A stretch of 8,199 nt of DNA from JBPBPI01 sp050954885 (GCA_050954885.1 JBPBPI010000071.1:1-8199), one strand, 5' to 3'. Counted from the stretch's first letter, positions 1 to 8,129 are shown. Numbers and translations are program-made. The notes: generated by a model not told the origin, from the sequence alone.

Positions 1-106
1 TTTTGAGATTTAATACCCAAAATGATACTCCAATGTTTTCAATACTTTAAACTTTTTTACACGCCTCTTAAACATAACTCGGGTTTCTTTAACCATTGAA
101 AATTTA

Positions 107-457
107 TTGAGATTAAATTCAAAAGCTTATAAAATTTTTTGTAAATTCTTTGAACGTTATGAATTTAATATTAAAGACACTCAAGTACGAATTTCAATGG
201 AAGAAGTAGAGACATTAATGAATCATCTTGATCAAGATATGGATCGTTCAAAAGGTAAAGGGTCTCACACTAAAATTACGCTTAATTTTCAAGAAAATAA
301 TTTTGAAAATTTTTACGAAGAGCAAATGATGATTTTAGCCAATCATACTTATTTAAAACCTTATCAAATTAAGCAATTGCGCTTAAAATTTATACAAAAT
401 GGTTTATATCCATCTCATCTTAAGGAAAAACTCGAACAAAAGTGGATTATGAAATAG
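107..457 (+). CDS. HicA-like toxin-fold small protein, TTG start
   Basis: The 116-residue product resembles the longer form of the HicA mRNA-interferase family (dsRBD-like fold). Visible signs are a helix with MEEVETLMNHL at residues 31-41, then DRSKGKGSH with G52-S53-H54, where HicA proteins carry their catalytic histidine, a beta strand TKITLNF, and K84-P85-Y86-Q87 followed by a helix, matching the KPYQ-type motif of extended HicA proteins. HicA toxins cleave mRNA and are normally silenced by HicB; no hicB is next to it inside the window. The start is uncertain. The frame is open back to base 26 without an ATG, TTG at 107 has no clear Shine-Dalgarno, and the first in-frame ATG (197) would give an 86-residue protein. 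It ends 9 nt before the stop of the convergent ABC gene. The family call comes from motif recall, not a search. It could instead be a decayed or orphan toxin gene. Confidence 0.6.
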   Translation: MRLNSKAYKIFCKFFERYEFNIKDTQVRISMEEVETLMNHLDQDMDRSKGKGSHTKITLNFQENNFENFYEEQMMILANHTYLKPYQIKQLRLKFIQNGLYPSHLKEKLEQKWIMK

Positions 458-466
458 TGCGAATAA

Positions 467-2272
467 TCAAACCACTTTAAGCTTCTTAAGATGGGTCACA
501 GGGTTGCGTCGTATCGGCAGATATCCTTTAGATTGAAGTTTCCAAAGTTGGGCGTACTTACCATTCATTTGCAATAAAGATTGATGATTGCCTTGCTCAA
601 TAATATGTCCTTTATCAAAAAACAATATTTTATCCATATTTTGAAGGGTTGAAAGACGATGGGTGATCACAAGTGTCGTGCGATTTTTCATCAAAATATC
701 TAAACTGTCTTGAATTTGCTTTTCAGTAAAAGCATCCAGTGCTGCCGTGGCTTCGTCTAAAATTAAAATAGGGGCATTTTTTAAAAATGCCCGAGCGATG
801 GCAATACGTTGGCGTTGCCCCCCGGAAAGCTTAAGTCCTCTCTCCCCCACTTGTGATTGATACCCATCGGGCAATCCTGTGATAAATTCGTGACAGTGCG
901 CAAGTTTTGCTGCTTTTTCAACCTCTTCAAGTGTGGCATTTTGGCTGCCGTAACATATGTTTTCCTCAATAGAGCGATGAAACAACAATGGATCTTGAGG
1001 AATCATAGCGATTGATTCACGAAGTGATGCTTGCGTCACCCTTGATATATCTTGACCATCGACTAAAATACGCCCCTGATTCAGATCAAAATATCTTAAA
1101 ATTAAATGGACAAAGGTTGTCTTACCACTTCCTGTAAAACCTACTAAGGCAATTTTCTGACCTGCTTCGATTTTAATATTTTTGTTTTCGAAAAATTGAT
1201 GCCCGGGCGCATGACTGAAACAAACATTTTCAAATAAAATTTCACCATGGGTACAGTGTAAAGCCTTGGCTGAGGGCGCGTCTTGAATTTCAACATCCGG
1301 TTCGATAATGTTCAGAGCCTGTTGAGCGGTGCCCAGGGCTGTGTTAAATTCAACCACTTCATCTGCCAAACGCCATACCGCATCAATAATTGATTGTGAC
1401 AGCACAACCACCAGCGCAAAATCACCCACAGAAATTTTATTCAGTGCCCGCATATAAACCAAAAGCCCAAGAGTCACTAAGGTGAATAAAGCAGCCGTAC
1501 TTCCTTGAAAAGCTTTAATTTTTAAAAGTTTCCATTGCAATCGTTGATCTTTAATAACCGTATCGTGAAGATGATGACTTAAAGCATGAGATTCATAGGC
1601 GTAACTGTTAAAAAGGCGCACGGTCGATATATTGGCCAAGCTATCCACCACTTTTCCCATCACGGTGCTGCGGGCTTCTGAAAGCGTCATAGAATATTGA
1701 CGTGTACGTTGAGACAGCCAGTAACTTAGGCCTAAAAAAGCACCACTCCATATGGCTAAGACGACCGTAAAGATAGGATGCACTAGATATAGGGTAATGC
1801 CGGCAATAATTAAGGCAAAAGCATGAGAAAGAAAAATATCCGTAATCATGGTATAAATAATTTCAACACTGCGGCCCATATCGGCAATTTTATTGGCGAT
1901 GCTGCCGGCATGATGATTTTGAAAATACCGCAACGAATGTTGCTCGACGTATAAAAACATTTGATGCCAAATATCACGCTGCAACAGCGGGATGGTTTTT
2001 AAAATGACATATTCATAAAATCTGAACATCAATAAGGGACTGATGGAAAATAAAAAATAAAAAAGTGCCGGTGCCATCAACGCCGTGATAATTAAATTAT
2101 AGTGCGACGTCACATGTTCCGATGTGTCCAACATCACCTTTAAAAAATAAGGCGTAATCGACATTTGTGCGCCCCAAAACAGTGACACTGAACAAAGACC
2201 CACGGTTCCCCATTTGTAATTTATGATAAAATGCCAAATAAACGAAGATAATTTTTTTGGCAATTTATTCAT
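467..2272 (-). CDS. MsbA-like ABC exporter, fused permease and ATPase
   Basis: This is a 601-residue half-transporter of the ABCB/MsbA type, expected to work as a dimer in the inner membrane and export a lipid, drug or peptide; the substrate cannot be told from the sequence. Residues about 20-305 form the transmembrane domain, with hydrophobic segments near 22-45, 60-85, 145-187 and 257-297. The nucleotide-binding domain spans about 343-578: Walker A G378-FTGSGKTT-386, Q-loop Q426 in MIPQDP, signature LSGGQ 482-486, Walker B ILILDE with E507 as catalytic base, D-loop ALD 511-513 and H-loop H538. All ATPase motifs are intact, so a homodimer could be active. Length is normal for the family. The ATG at 2270-2272 has an AAGGA about 13 nt upstream, slightly far. 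It is transcribed divergently from the exported-protein pair and is noticeably less AT-rich than it. There is no room for a terminator before the convergent HicA-like gene. Confidence 0.93.
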   Translation of the reverse strand: MNKLPKKLSSFIWHFIINYKWGTVGLCSVSLFWGAQMSITPYFLKVMLDTSEHVTSHYNLIITALMAPALFYFLFSISPLLMFRFYEYVILKTIPLLQRDIWHQMFLYVEQHSLRYFQNHHAGSIANKIADMGRSVEIIYTMITDIFLSHAFALIIAGITLYLVHPIFTVVLAIWSGAFLGLSYWLSQRTRQYSMTLSEARSTVMGKVVDSLANISTVRLFNSYAYESHALSHHLHDTVIKDQRLQWKLLKIKAFQGSTAALFTLVTLGLLVYMRALNKISVGDFALVVVLSQSIIDAVWRLADEVVEFNTALGTAQQALNIIEPDVEIQDAPSAKALHCTHGEILFENVCFSHAPGHQFFENKNIKIEAGQKIALVGFTGSGKTTFVHLILRYFDLNQGRILVDGQDISRVTQASLRESIAMIPQDPLLFHRSIEENICYGSQNATLEEVEKAAKLAHCHEFITGLPDGYQSQVGERGLKLSGGQRQRIAIARAFLKNAPILILDEATAALDAFTEKQIQDSLDILMKNRTTLVITHRLSTLQNMDKILFFDKGHIIEQGNHQSLLQMNGKYAQLWKLQSKGYLPIRRNPVTHLKKLKVV

Positions 2273-2348
2273 TTTTATCGTTTGTCCTTTTGCGACATGC
2301 TTTATGTATCATTAAAAAAAATACTAACGGTAAAATATTAAAAATAAC

Positions 2349-2377
2349 TTATTAAAATGGATTTATTTAAATTTCAA
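2349..2377 (-). promoter_or_regulatory. Possible promoter of the ABC exporter gene
   Basis: Reading the minus strand, TTGAAA (2377-2372) is followed after 17 nt by TAATAA (2354-2349), about 77 nt before the ABC start codon. The -35 is good but the -10 is weak, and in such AT-rich DNA a match like this can arise by chance. Confidence 0.28.
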
Positions 2378-2398
2378 AAATAAGGCTTTAAAATTTTT

Positions 2399-2545
2399 AA
2401 TTTTGACATATGGACTAAACATATTATTTATAAAAAAACAAAACGAAGGAACGTTACAAAAATGATCAAGAAAATTAAATACGGTGTCTCTGTATTTTCA
2501 ATGTCAATGCTGTTGGGATTTAGCCCTAATTCATTGGCGTCAGAT
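2399..2545 (+). repeat. Promoter plus signal-peptide repeat, copy 1
   Basis: This stretch holds a -35/-10 promoter, a ribosome binding site and the first 28 codons of the F-box-like gene. It recurs at 3791-3936 with almost the same length (147 against 146 nt). The 84 coding bases differ at 9 positions by my count (about 89% identity, 25 of 28 residues). In the promoter, two blocks are identical: a 16-nt block containing TTTTGACATATGGA and a 13-nt block TATTATTTATAAA. Downstream of the repeat the genes are strongly diverged. Confidence 0.85.
2403..2432 (+). promoter_or_regulatory. Promoter of first exported-protein gene
   Basis: A perfect -35 TTGACA (2403-2408) is followed by TATTTA after 16 nt or TTTATA after 18 nt as the -10. 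The start codon lies about 30 nt downstream. The same elements at the same spacing stand before the second paralogue, which supports function. Between the boxes an inverted repeat ATATG/CATAT (2408-2412 and 2420-2424) could be an operator, but its right arm is not preserved in the second copy. Confidence 0.7.
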
Positions 2546-3673
2546 CAAAATGTACTTGAAGATTTAGATAAATATGTTGTGTGTGGTAATATTTTGGAGA
2601 AAATTGAAAATAAAGATCTTTTATCTTTACGCGCCACTTCGAAAGCTTTTCAAAGATGGCCAGACTTTATCTTACTTAAAAGAAAAAATTATATTCCTGA
2701 AGATGTCTCACCTGACGAAATAATTGGCAAAAAAAATTATTATTTAAGTACAATGTTTGATTTGGTATTTAGTCCTATGAATAGATTATACAATCAAGAT
2801 AGATCGCCAACAATACTCCTTGTTGAAAATAATTATCGTGATTTTATTAAGATATTAAAAAATTATAATACAGCTCTTGTTCCTCATATAGAGTATGGAC
2901 TTGAAAAATCAAGGTTTGAAGGAAGGCTTTCATCTCATCAACAATCTTCCGGATTTCGTAAACTTTTTAATGTATTTTGGCATAGGGCTTCTTTGTATGA
3001 AGTATCAATGGGCATTTTAAGCAAAAGTACAATGTCATTATTAAAAATTGGTGCAGATAAAAATGATCTTCTTAATTTTGAAATTGCCTTAAAAATGTAT
3101 AAAAGAGATGTTGAAAAATATGATACAGACCGAGAATTCAGAATTTTACCCTCTATATTAGATTTATATTCAGTATCAAAAAAGGATTCTATTATCCCAA
3201 TCACACAAACATTGCTTTATAAAATATCTCATCATAACACTCAAAATTTTAGCATACTTGAATTTACCTTAATGGCTTATCATCTAAAAAACACCAAAAT
3301 GAGAGAAATTTTTATTGAAATAGCACACGAGCGTGCCAATAGCCCAAAGTATAAAAATACTAAAGTCTTAAATGAAGCTTATTTAAGTATAACCGATGAT
3401 CATTTATTTGATGAAGACTACATAGACATTGAAAATTCTGATAACTTGAGAGAATTTCTAAATCCATTAGACTATGTCTTTCGCCATTTTCAAAAAAAAT
3501 CTTTTGAAACGGGTTTTGTAAATTTAAGTAATTTATATCAACAACAGGCAATCTCTTATAGAAAACAAGCTGCAGGAAAAACAGCACAAACTATGAAAAA
3601 ATATTATAATTTTAAGGAAATAGATAAAAAAATTCAAGATTGTGTTGGTGAATTCAACACGATAACGTCATAA
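2462..3673 (+). CDS. Exported F-box-like protein, putative host-directed effector
   Basis: The 403-residue protein starts with a classic Sec signal peptide: MIKKIKYG basic end, hydrophobic core about 9-20, and a likely cut after SLA26 or S27. Directly after it, residues about 32-74 resemble an F-box: NILEKIENKDLLSLRATSKAF, in halves NILEKIENKD (43-52) and LLSLRATSKAF (53-63), then WPDF. F-box domains bind Skp1 in eukaryotic ubiquitin ligases, so in an exported bacterial protein a role inside a host is plausible, but this is inference. The rest is mostly helical with no family I recognise; conserved with the next gene are residues 125-143, LMAYHL (270-275), YLSITDD (307-313) and NPLDYVF (334-340), suggesting an alpha-solenoid tail. 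GAAGGA at 2445-2450, 11 nt before the ATG, supports the start. The gene is much more AT-rich than the flanking ABC and ppk genes. It appears intact. Confidence 0.82.
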   Translation: MIKKIKYGVSVFSMSMLLGFSPNSLASDQNVLEDLDKYVVCGNILEKIENKDLLSLRATSKAFQRWPDFILLKRKNYIPEDVSPDEIIGKKNYYLSTMFDLVFSPMNRLYNQDRSPTILLVENNYRDFIKILKNYNTALVPHIEYGLEKSRFEGRLSSHQQSSGFRKLFNVFWHRASLYEVSMGILSKSTMSLLKIGADKNDLLNFEIALKMYKRDVEKYDTDREFRILPSILDLYSVSKKDSIIPITQTLLYKISHHNTQNFSILEFTLMAYHLKNTKMREIFIEIAHERANSPKYKNTKVLNEAYLSITDDHLFDEDYIDIENSDNLREFLNPLDYVFRHFQKKSFETGFVNLSNLYQQQAISYRKQAAGKTAQTMKKYYNFKEIDKKIQDCVGEFNTITS

Positions 3674-3790
3674 ATTTTATGTAAAAAATATCAAAAAAGA
3701 ATGTTTTCCATCATATGATACATTTTACAAAAAAACATTTTTTCAAAATTAATTTTTGTTATTAAAAAATATTTTATAAATAATACTTGA

Positions 3791-3936
3791 AATTTTGACA
3801 TATGGATCACATGTATTATTTATAAATACCTAAAATAAGGAATAATATAAAAATGATCAAAAAAATCAAATACGGTGTATCTGTACTTTCAATTTCAATG
3901 CTTTTAGGATTTAGCCCTAATTCATTGACATCAGAT
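3791..3936 (+). repeat. Promoter plus signal-peptide repeat, copy 2
   Basis: Second copy of the 2399-2545 unit, in direct orientation 1392 nt further on. Promoter boxes, spacing of AAGGA to ATG (11 nt in both) and the leader codons are conserved. Most leader changes are synonymous or conservative (F to L, M to I, A to T), which suggests selection on the leader peptide as well as recent duplication or gene conversion. Confidence 0.85.
3795..3824 (+). promoter_or_regulatory. Promoter of second exported-protein gene
   Basis: TTGACA at 3795-3800 with TATTTA (3817-3822) or TTTATA (3819-3824) repeats the arrangement before the first paralogue. CATATG (3799-3804) and CACATG (3808-3813) form a near-perfect inverted pair with a 3-nt gap between the boxes. 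Its own promoter means this gene need not be read through from copy 1. Confidence 0.7.
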
Positions 3937-4994
3937 ATAAAACCTGATGATGGTATACCAAATATTTCATATCAAACTTATTTTGAAGTTTTAGAAAATG
4001 ACTTATCTAATAAACCTAGTACTTTTCTAAAAAATTTAGATAACAATGAAATTCACGATAATGCAACAAAATCTATCTTTTTAGGTAAAGTCTTAAATCA
4101 TATCTTTGATCTTAATAGTCCATTAAATCAAACATTTATGACAGAAAAGAATCAAACTCAATATCATAATCTTATAAAAATTTTGGAGAATTATGATACA
4201 GCTTTGATTCCTTATATAAAAAATAAGATGCAACAAGCAACCTTAAAACAAAATGAAGAAGTTTATCAGAATTCATCTTTTATATGGAAGGCTTTTATGT
4301 CTCCTTATAATATGTATTATACCCCAGAAAAAATCAGTTTAGCTTTAGATAAAGATTTTTTTCTTTATTGATAGCTAAAGCAAAAAAATATGATTTATTT
4401 AATCTTGAATTTTTATTTAGATTTTATAATAAAAAATCATTAACTTGTAATTCATATGGGCAATTTTCATATTTAACATCTATATTTGATCAATATTCAA
4501 ATTCAGAAAATTTTCAAAAAGTTGCTTTTTATTATGCAAAAAAAACTGGTATGCTTGAACTTTGTCTGATGGCTTATCATTTAAATAACAAAGATTTAAA
4601 AGATTTTATTATAAATATAGCACGTCAAAGAATTGAAAATACACAAGATGTTAAGACAAAAACAAAGTATGAAATATATTTAAGCATTACCGATAATATT
4701 CTTTTAAAAAAAATGATGGGTGAAAGAATTACTGATCTAAAAGATGAAGATTATGACAAATACAAACAAAAATCTGATCCTATGGACTACATCTTCAAAT
4801 ATTGTGAATACAGGGCTGATGCCGCAGGCTATAAAGGTTTAAGTAAAGATTTTGGAGACTATGCCAGATCTCACAACTTTACAAAAAGTAGATTCTCGCG
4901 TTTTGGTGGCGACCATATCTATTCTAAAAATGATATTGTGAAATTTTCTGAAGAATACATTGATCGGGATCCAACATTAAAACAATCAAAATAA
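3853..4994 (+). pseudogene. Second exported paralogue, frameshifted at a T7 run
   Basis: The gene begins with the same signal peptide as its neighbour (cut near SLTS27) but has no F-box-like segment. Its body matches the neighbour from YHNLIKILENYDTALIPYI (104-122) onward, then LMAYHL, YLSITDN and DPMDYIF. The first frame stops at 4369-4371 after 172 codons, just past a run of seven T (4356-4362). Reading on in the +1-base-restored frame gives FFSLLIAKAKKYDL, which lines up with TMSLLKIGADKNDL of copy 1, so one lost T explains the break. The downstream frame stays open to the TAA at 4992-4994. The repaired protein would be 380 residues, close to copy 1 at 403. It may be a young pseudogene, a sequencing error in the homopolymer, or a gene rescued by polymerase slippage. 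AAGGA at 3837-3841 supports the ATG. Function is unknown beyond export. Confidence 0.8.
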
Positions 4995-5037
4995 TTTTTA
5001 AAAATTGTAAATATTAAACTAATTTTTTATCAAAATT

Positions 5038-5068
5038 TTTAGGCTGTGATCATTTACCACAGCCTAAA
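5038..5068. terminator. Hairpin between convergent genes, likely bidirectional terminator
   Basis: TTTAGGCTGTG (5038-5048) pairs perfectly with CACAGCCTAAA (5058-5068) around a 9-nt loop, the only GC-rich stem in this AT-rich gap. It lies 43 nt after the stop of the exported paralogue and 23 nt after that of ppk. Neither side has a long uninterrupted U tract right after the stem, so termination strength is uncertain. Confidence 0.6.
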
Positions 5069-5091
5069 CATATCTTTATCAAAAACCATTT

Positions 5092-7206
5092 TTATAAAAA
5101 ATCACCGGAACTGACGCCCGAAAGACTGGCATGGGTCATAAAATATTGATGGGCTGAAAATGATTTTGTATGTCTTTTGACATGATGATATTGACCATCG
5201 CCCTGCATTTCCCAGGTTTGAGCTTTGTCTTTCATATAGGATCCCATAACCTCGTTCATAATTTGGGCATGTACCGTTAGATTTTCAATGGGGATCATCA
5301 ATTCAACCCGATGATCTAAATTTCGTGTCATCCAATCGGCTGATGAGATAAAAACTTTGGCTTGATTTGACGGCAATGTATGGCCATTGCCAAAACAAAA
5401 AATACGAGAATGTTCTAAAAACCTGCCGATCACACTTTTGACATGAATGTTGTCAGAAAGACCAGGTATACCAGGGCGGACGCAGCACATGCCACGCACA
5501 ATTAAATCAATGTTAACCCCTGCTTGAGAGGCTTTATAAAGTAAGGCTGCCATCTTTTCATCAACAAGTGCATTTACTTTAATCCAAATGGCACCAGGTT
5601 TACCTTGTTGGACCGCATCTATTTCATTTTCAATAAGATCAACAAGTGAGCTGCGCAAATTAATTGGAGATACCGCGATTTTCTTCAATTTTTGTGGTGC
5701 AGCTCCCCCTGTAATATAGTTAAACACCAGTGCTGCATCGCTACACAGATCGGGCTGTGAGGTAAAAAAAGAAAGATCAGTATAAAATTTGGCATTGATA
5801 GGATGATAATTTCCGGTACCAAAATGGGCGTAACTCCTGGTTTCCTCCCCCTCACGACGGACCACCAAAGTTAATTTGGCATGGGTTTTTAAATCTAAAA
5901 ATCCGTATACAACTTGAACCCCTGCCCGTTCTAAGTCACGGGCAAAATTGATATTAATTTCTTCATCAAACCTGGCACGAATTTCAATAAGTGCAATCAC
6001 TGTTTTGCCCATCTCAGCCGCTGCAATCAATTCTTGGACGATTGCCGAATCTTTACTGGTACGGTACAACGTTTGTTTAATGGCAATCACTTGGGGATCA
6101 TGGGCGGCTTGGTGTAAGAATTGTAAAAAAACATCAAAACTTTCAAAAGGATGATGAACCACCAAATCTTTACTTTTGATGGCACTGAAACAATCACCGC
6201 CAAAACTCAAGATTCTACGTGGAAATCTCGGCTTATAAACCGGATATCGCAGATCTGGCTGACCATGAGAAATCAATTGAGCAATATCGCCAAAACCCAC
6301 CAGTTCATCAACTTCATAAATATCTGTTAGTTCAGTATTAACATGTTCAACCACAAATTTTTTCAAATCATTAGGCATCTGACGATCAACGGTCAAGCGA
6401 ATGGCATTGCCACGACGTTGTCTTTTAAGGGCCACTTCGTAGTATTCTAAAAGATCGCTGAATTCATTTTCTTTGCCCAATTCACTGTCGCGTAATACGC
6501 GAAATACACCTTGTTCCATGACTGTGAAGCCAGGTAACAATATTTTATGAAACTTCATAATCACTTGTTCCAGTGGGACAAAACGAGGATGAGGCGCAGG
6601 GATATGGACAAATCTTGGAACCATTGGGGGAATTGATAAAATTTCGTGACTTATTTTATCATTTTGGTCATTTTTTAATTTAAAAGTAATCGCCAGTCCC
6701 CTATTTGGAATCCAAGGAAAAGGATGTACAGGATCAATCGCTAAAGGACTTAATGTGGGGAAAATATTTTTATCAAAGTATTCTTCAAGCCATTCTAATT
6801 CGTCTTTTTTCAACTCTTTGACATTTAGGATTTCAAAATTTGCGTCTTTTAATTTATGACGTAAATGACGCCACATTTGCGTTTGTTCTTGAATCAATTT
6901 ATCGGTCGCCGAGACAATTTGTTTGAGCAATAGTTCGTTGTTCTGATAAGAAAAACCATTTTTACCATTGATAATACCAGTTTCAGATTTATAAGCAGCC
7001 ACACGCACCATATAAAATTCATCAAGATTACTATCAGAAATGGATAAAAAACGAAGACGTTCCAATAAAGGATGGTCGGCATTACGTGCCTCTTCCAAAA
7101 CGCGTACGTTAAAAGATAACCATGATAATTCCCGATTAATATATTGATCAAATTTGGTCAAATCGACGGGTACATTTGATAATTTTATTTTTTTTAAGTT
7201 ACGCAT
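5092..7206 (-). CDS. ppk1: Polyphosphate kinase Ppk1
   Basis: Ppk1 reversibly moves the terminal phosphate of ATP onto inorganic polyphosphate, used in phosphate storage, stress survival and virulence. The full family architecture is present (numbering from the ATG at 7224; subtract 6 for the preferred start): N-terminal domain about 25-130 with INRELSWLSFNVRVLEEA, middle head domain about 140-325, and two phospholipase-D-like C domains about 340-505 and 515-685. H448 in THAKL and H467 in YAHFGTGN match the two active-site histidines of the family, the latter two motifs being the phosphohistidine region. IEIRARFDEEINI (413-425), VRGMCCVRPGIPGLSDNI (576-593) and RNLDHRVE (634-641) are also typical. 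I prefer ATG 7204-7206 (704 residues) because AAGGGA lies 6 nt before it, while the upstream ATG at 7222-7224 (710 residues) has no such site. No ppx gene is adjacent. The 150-nt region upstream is plain AT-rich DNA with no promoter I can defend. Confidence 0.96.
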   Translation of the reverse strand: MRNLKKIKLSNVPVDLTKFDQYINRELSWLSFNVRVLEEARNADHPLLERLRFLSISDSNLDEFYMVRVAAYKSETGIINGKNGFSYQNNELLLKQIVSATDKLIQEQTQMWRHLRHKLKDANFEILNVKELKKDELEWLEEYFDKNIFPTLSPLAIDPVHPFPWIPNRGLAITFKLKNDQNDKISHEILSIPPMVPRFVHIPAPHPRFVPLEQVIMKFHKILLPGFTVMEQGVFRVLRDSELGKENEFSDLLEYYEVALKRQRRGNAIRLTVDRQMPNDLKKFVVEHVNTELTDIYEVDELVGFGDIAQLISHGQPDLRYPVYKPRFPRRILSFGGDCFSAIKSKDLVVHHPFESFDVFLQFLHQAAHDPQVIAIKQTLYRTSKDSAIVQELIAAAEMGKTVIALIEIRARFDEEININFARDLERAGVQVVYGFLDLKTHAKLTLVVRREGEETRSYAHFGTGNYHPINAKFYTDLSFFTSQPDLCSDAALVFNYITGGAAPQKLKKIAVSPINLRSSLVDLIENEIDAVQQGKPGAIWIKVNALVDEKMAALLYKASQAGVNIDLIVRGMCCVRPGIPGLSDNIHVKSVIGRFLEHSRIFCFGNGHTLPSNQAKVFISSADWMTRNLDHRVELMIPIENLTVHAQIMNEVMGSYMKDKAQTWEMQGDGQYHHVKRHTKSFSAHQYFMTHASLSGVSSGDFL

Positions 7207-7212
7207 AAAAAT

Positions 7213-7218
7213 TCCCTT
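7213..7218 (-). promoter_or_regulatory. Ribosome binding site deciding the ppk1 start
   Basis: On the minus strand AAGGGA sits 6 nt before the ATG at 7204-7206. It falls inside the longer reading frame that begins at 7224, whose own upstream sequence has only A/T and CTCTTTT, so the shorter protein is the better start. Confidence 0.7.
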
Positions 7219-7380
7219 ATTCATAAATTAAGAATAAAAGAGAAAAATTAATAATTATTAAAATTTAAGATATACTTTTAAATAATGTTATAGAAAATAT
7301 GATGATAAATAGACTTTATAAAATAGTTTTAAAAAGATAGATTTTAAAATTTGGCTAAATGAAAATCTTTTGATAAAAAA

Positions 7381-8129
7381 TTATAATATCTTTTTCATAT
7401 AGTATCTTTTGTGTCCTTCAGGACAGTTATCAAGTATCCCAAACACTTCATATCCGTGTTTAAGATAGAAATCTTTTGCTTGAAAATCAAAGGTATCTAG
7501 ATGTGCGAGTGTAACTCCTAACTCCTTAGCTTCCTTTTCAACTTTATTGAGTAACAATGTACCCAAACCTTGATGTCGATATTTTTCTTCAACAAAAATA
7601 CGCTGATATAGAGAATTTTCCATATGTATATATCTGCACAAATACCGGCTATTAATTCATCTCCATCTTTGATGATAAAATTTTTCTCAATGGATTCTGG
7701 TTTTTGTGTTGAAGGGACACATGACTTATTAAATTTAAAAAGTCTTTTATCAACAATATTATAAGAGTTTAATTCATTAAGATGAATTGTATAATTTTCA
7801 TTTGGAACATATGATATATCTTTTGTCGTTTTTATATCACCAATCCAATTTACAACATTTTGTGCAACCTCTTTTAAAGTTAAATCCGTTGTATCAATAA
7901 TGCTGATATTTGCCGTTTTATCCCAATTTTCAAGCTTTGTTAATTGATTGAAGTTCATCATATTTGAACAATCTTCTTGAATAACATGTGGCGTCCAGGT
8001 TGGATCTTGATGATGCATTCGAAGCCAGGCAGCCCAATTTAACATATTTTGATCAGCACCGTATGTATTTCTTATTTTAAGTCTCTGAATCCTTTCAAAA
8101 TCACTATAGCTGATTGCATATATAATTAC
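7381..8129 (-). pseudogene. Broken kinase-like/GNAT acetyltransferase fusion gene
   Basis: Two overlapping minus-strand frames form one damaged gene. Joined, they give about 249 residues without a start. The C-terminal half is a GNAT N-acetyltransferase: KDGDELIAGICADIY and ILYIS strands, FVEEKYRHQGLG with the acetyl-CoA loop R-HQ-G-L-G, then HLDTFDFQAKDFYLKHGYEVFG and a GHKRYYMKK end. The acceptor is unknown. The N-terminal half (ERIQRLKIRN, then IIDTTDLTLKEVAQNVVNWI) looks like the last part of a small P-loop kinase domain; that call is weaker, because the Walker A portion is missing. The break lies at the five-A run 7594-7598: one added base would restore YISVFFVEEKYRHQGLG. The frame stays open upstream of the first ATG (8045) up to an in-frame TGA at 8130-8132, next to the insertion sequence, so the 5' end was probably cut off by that insertion. 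It is unlikely to make an active protein. Confidence 0.78.

Noticed and set aside
10..96. Minus-strand 28-codon frame starting MVKETRVMFKRRVKK
   Set aside because: It is basic in composition but very short, has no ribosome binding site, and nothing supports expression.
1..125. Similar TTGAGATT-AA stretches near bases 4 and 107 considered as a repeat
   Set aside because: The match is short and imperfect and is expected by chance in AT-rich sequence.
781..969. Alternative minus-strand frame inside the ABC exporter
   Set aside because: It overlaps the conserved ATPase domain in another frame and has no recognisable features.
3690..3750. AATGT/ACATT inverted repeat with ATCATATGAT palindrome and A/T runs after the first exported gene, considered as a terminator
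   Set aside because: The stem is only five A/T-rich pairs around a long loop, which chance can produce in this composition.
5948..6154. Plus-strand frame inside ppk1
   Set aside because: It is antisense to the conserved catalytic core of ppk1 and is explained as a shadow of that gene.
7225..7380. Gap between ppk1 and the broken acetyltransferase, examined for a small gene, RNA or promoter
   Set aside because: Only AT-rich DNA with many weak -10-like hexamers and no convincing -35, hairpin or open frame.
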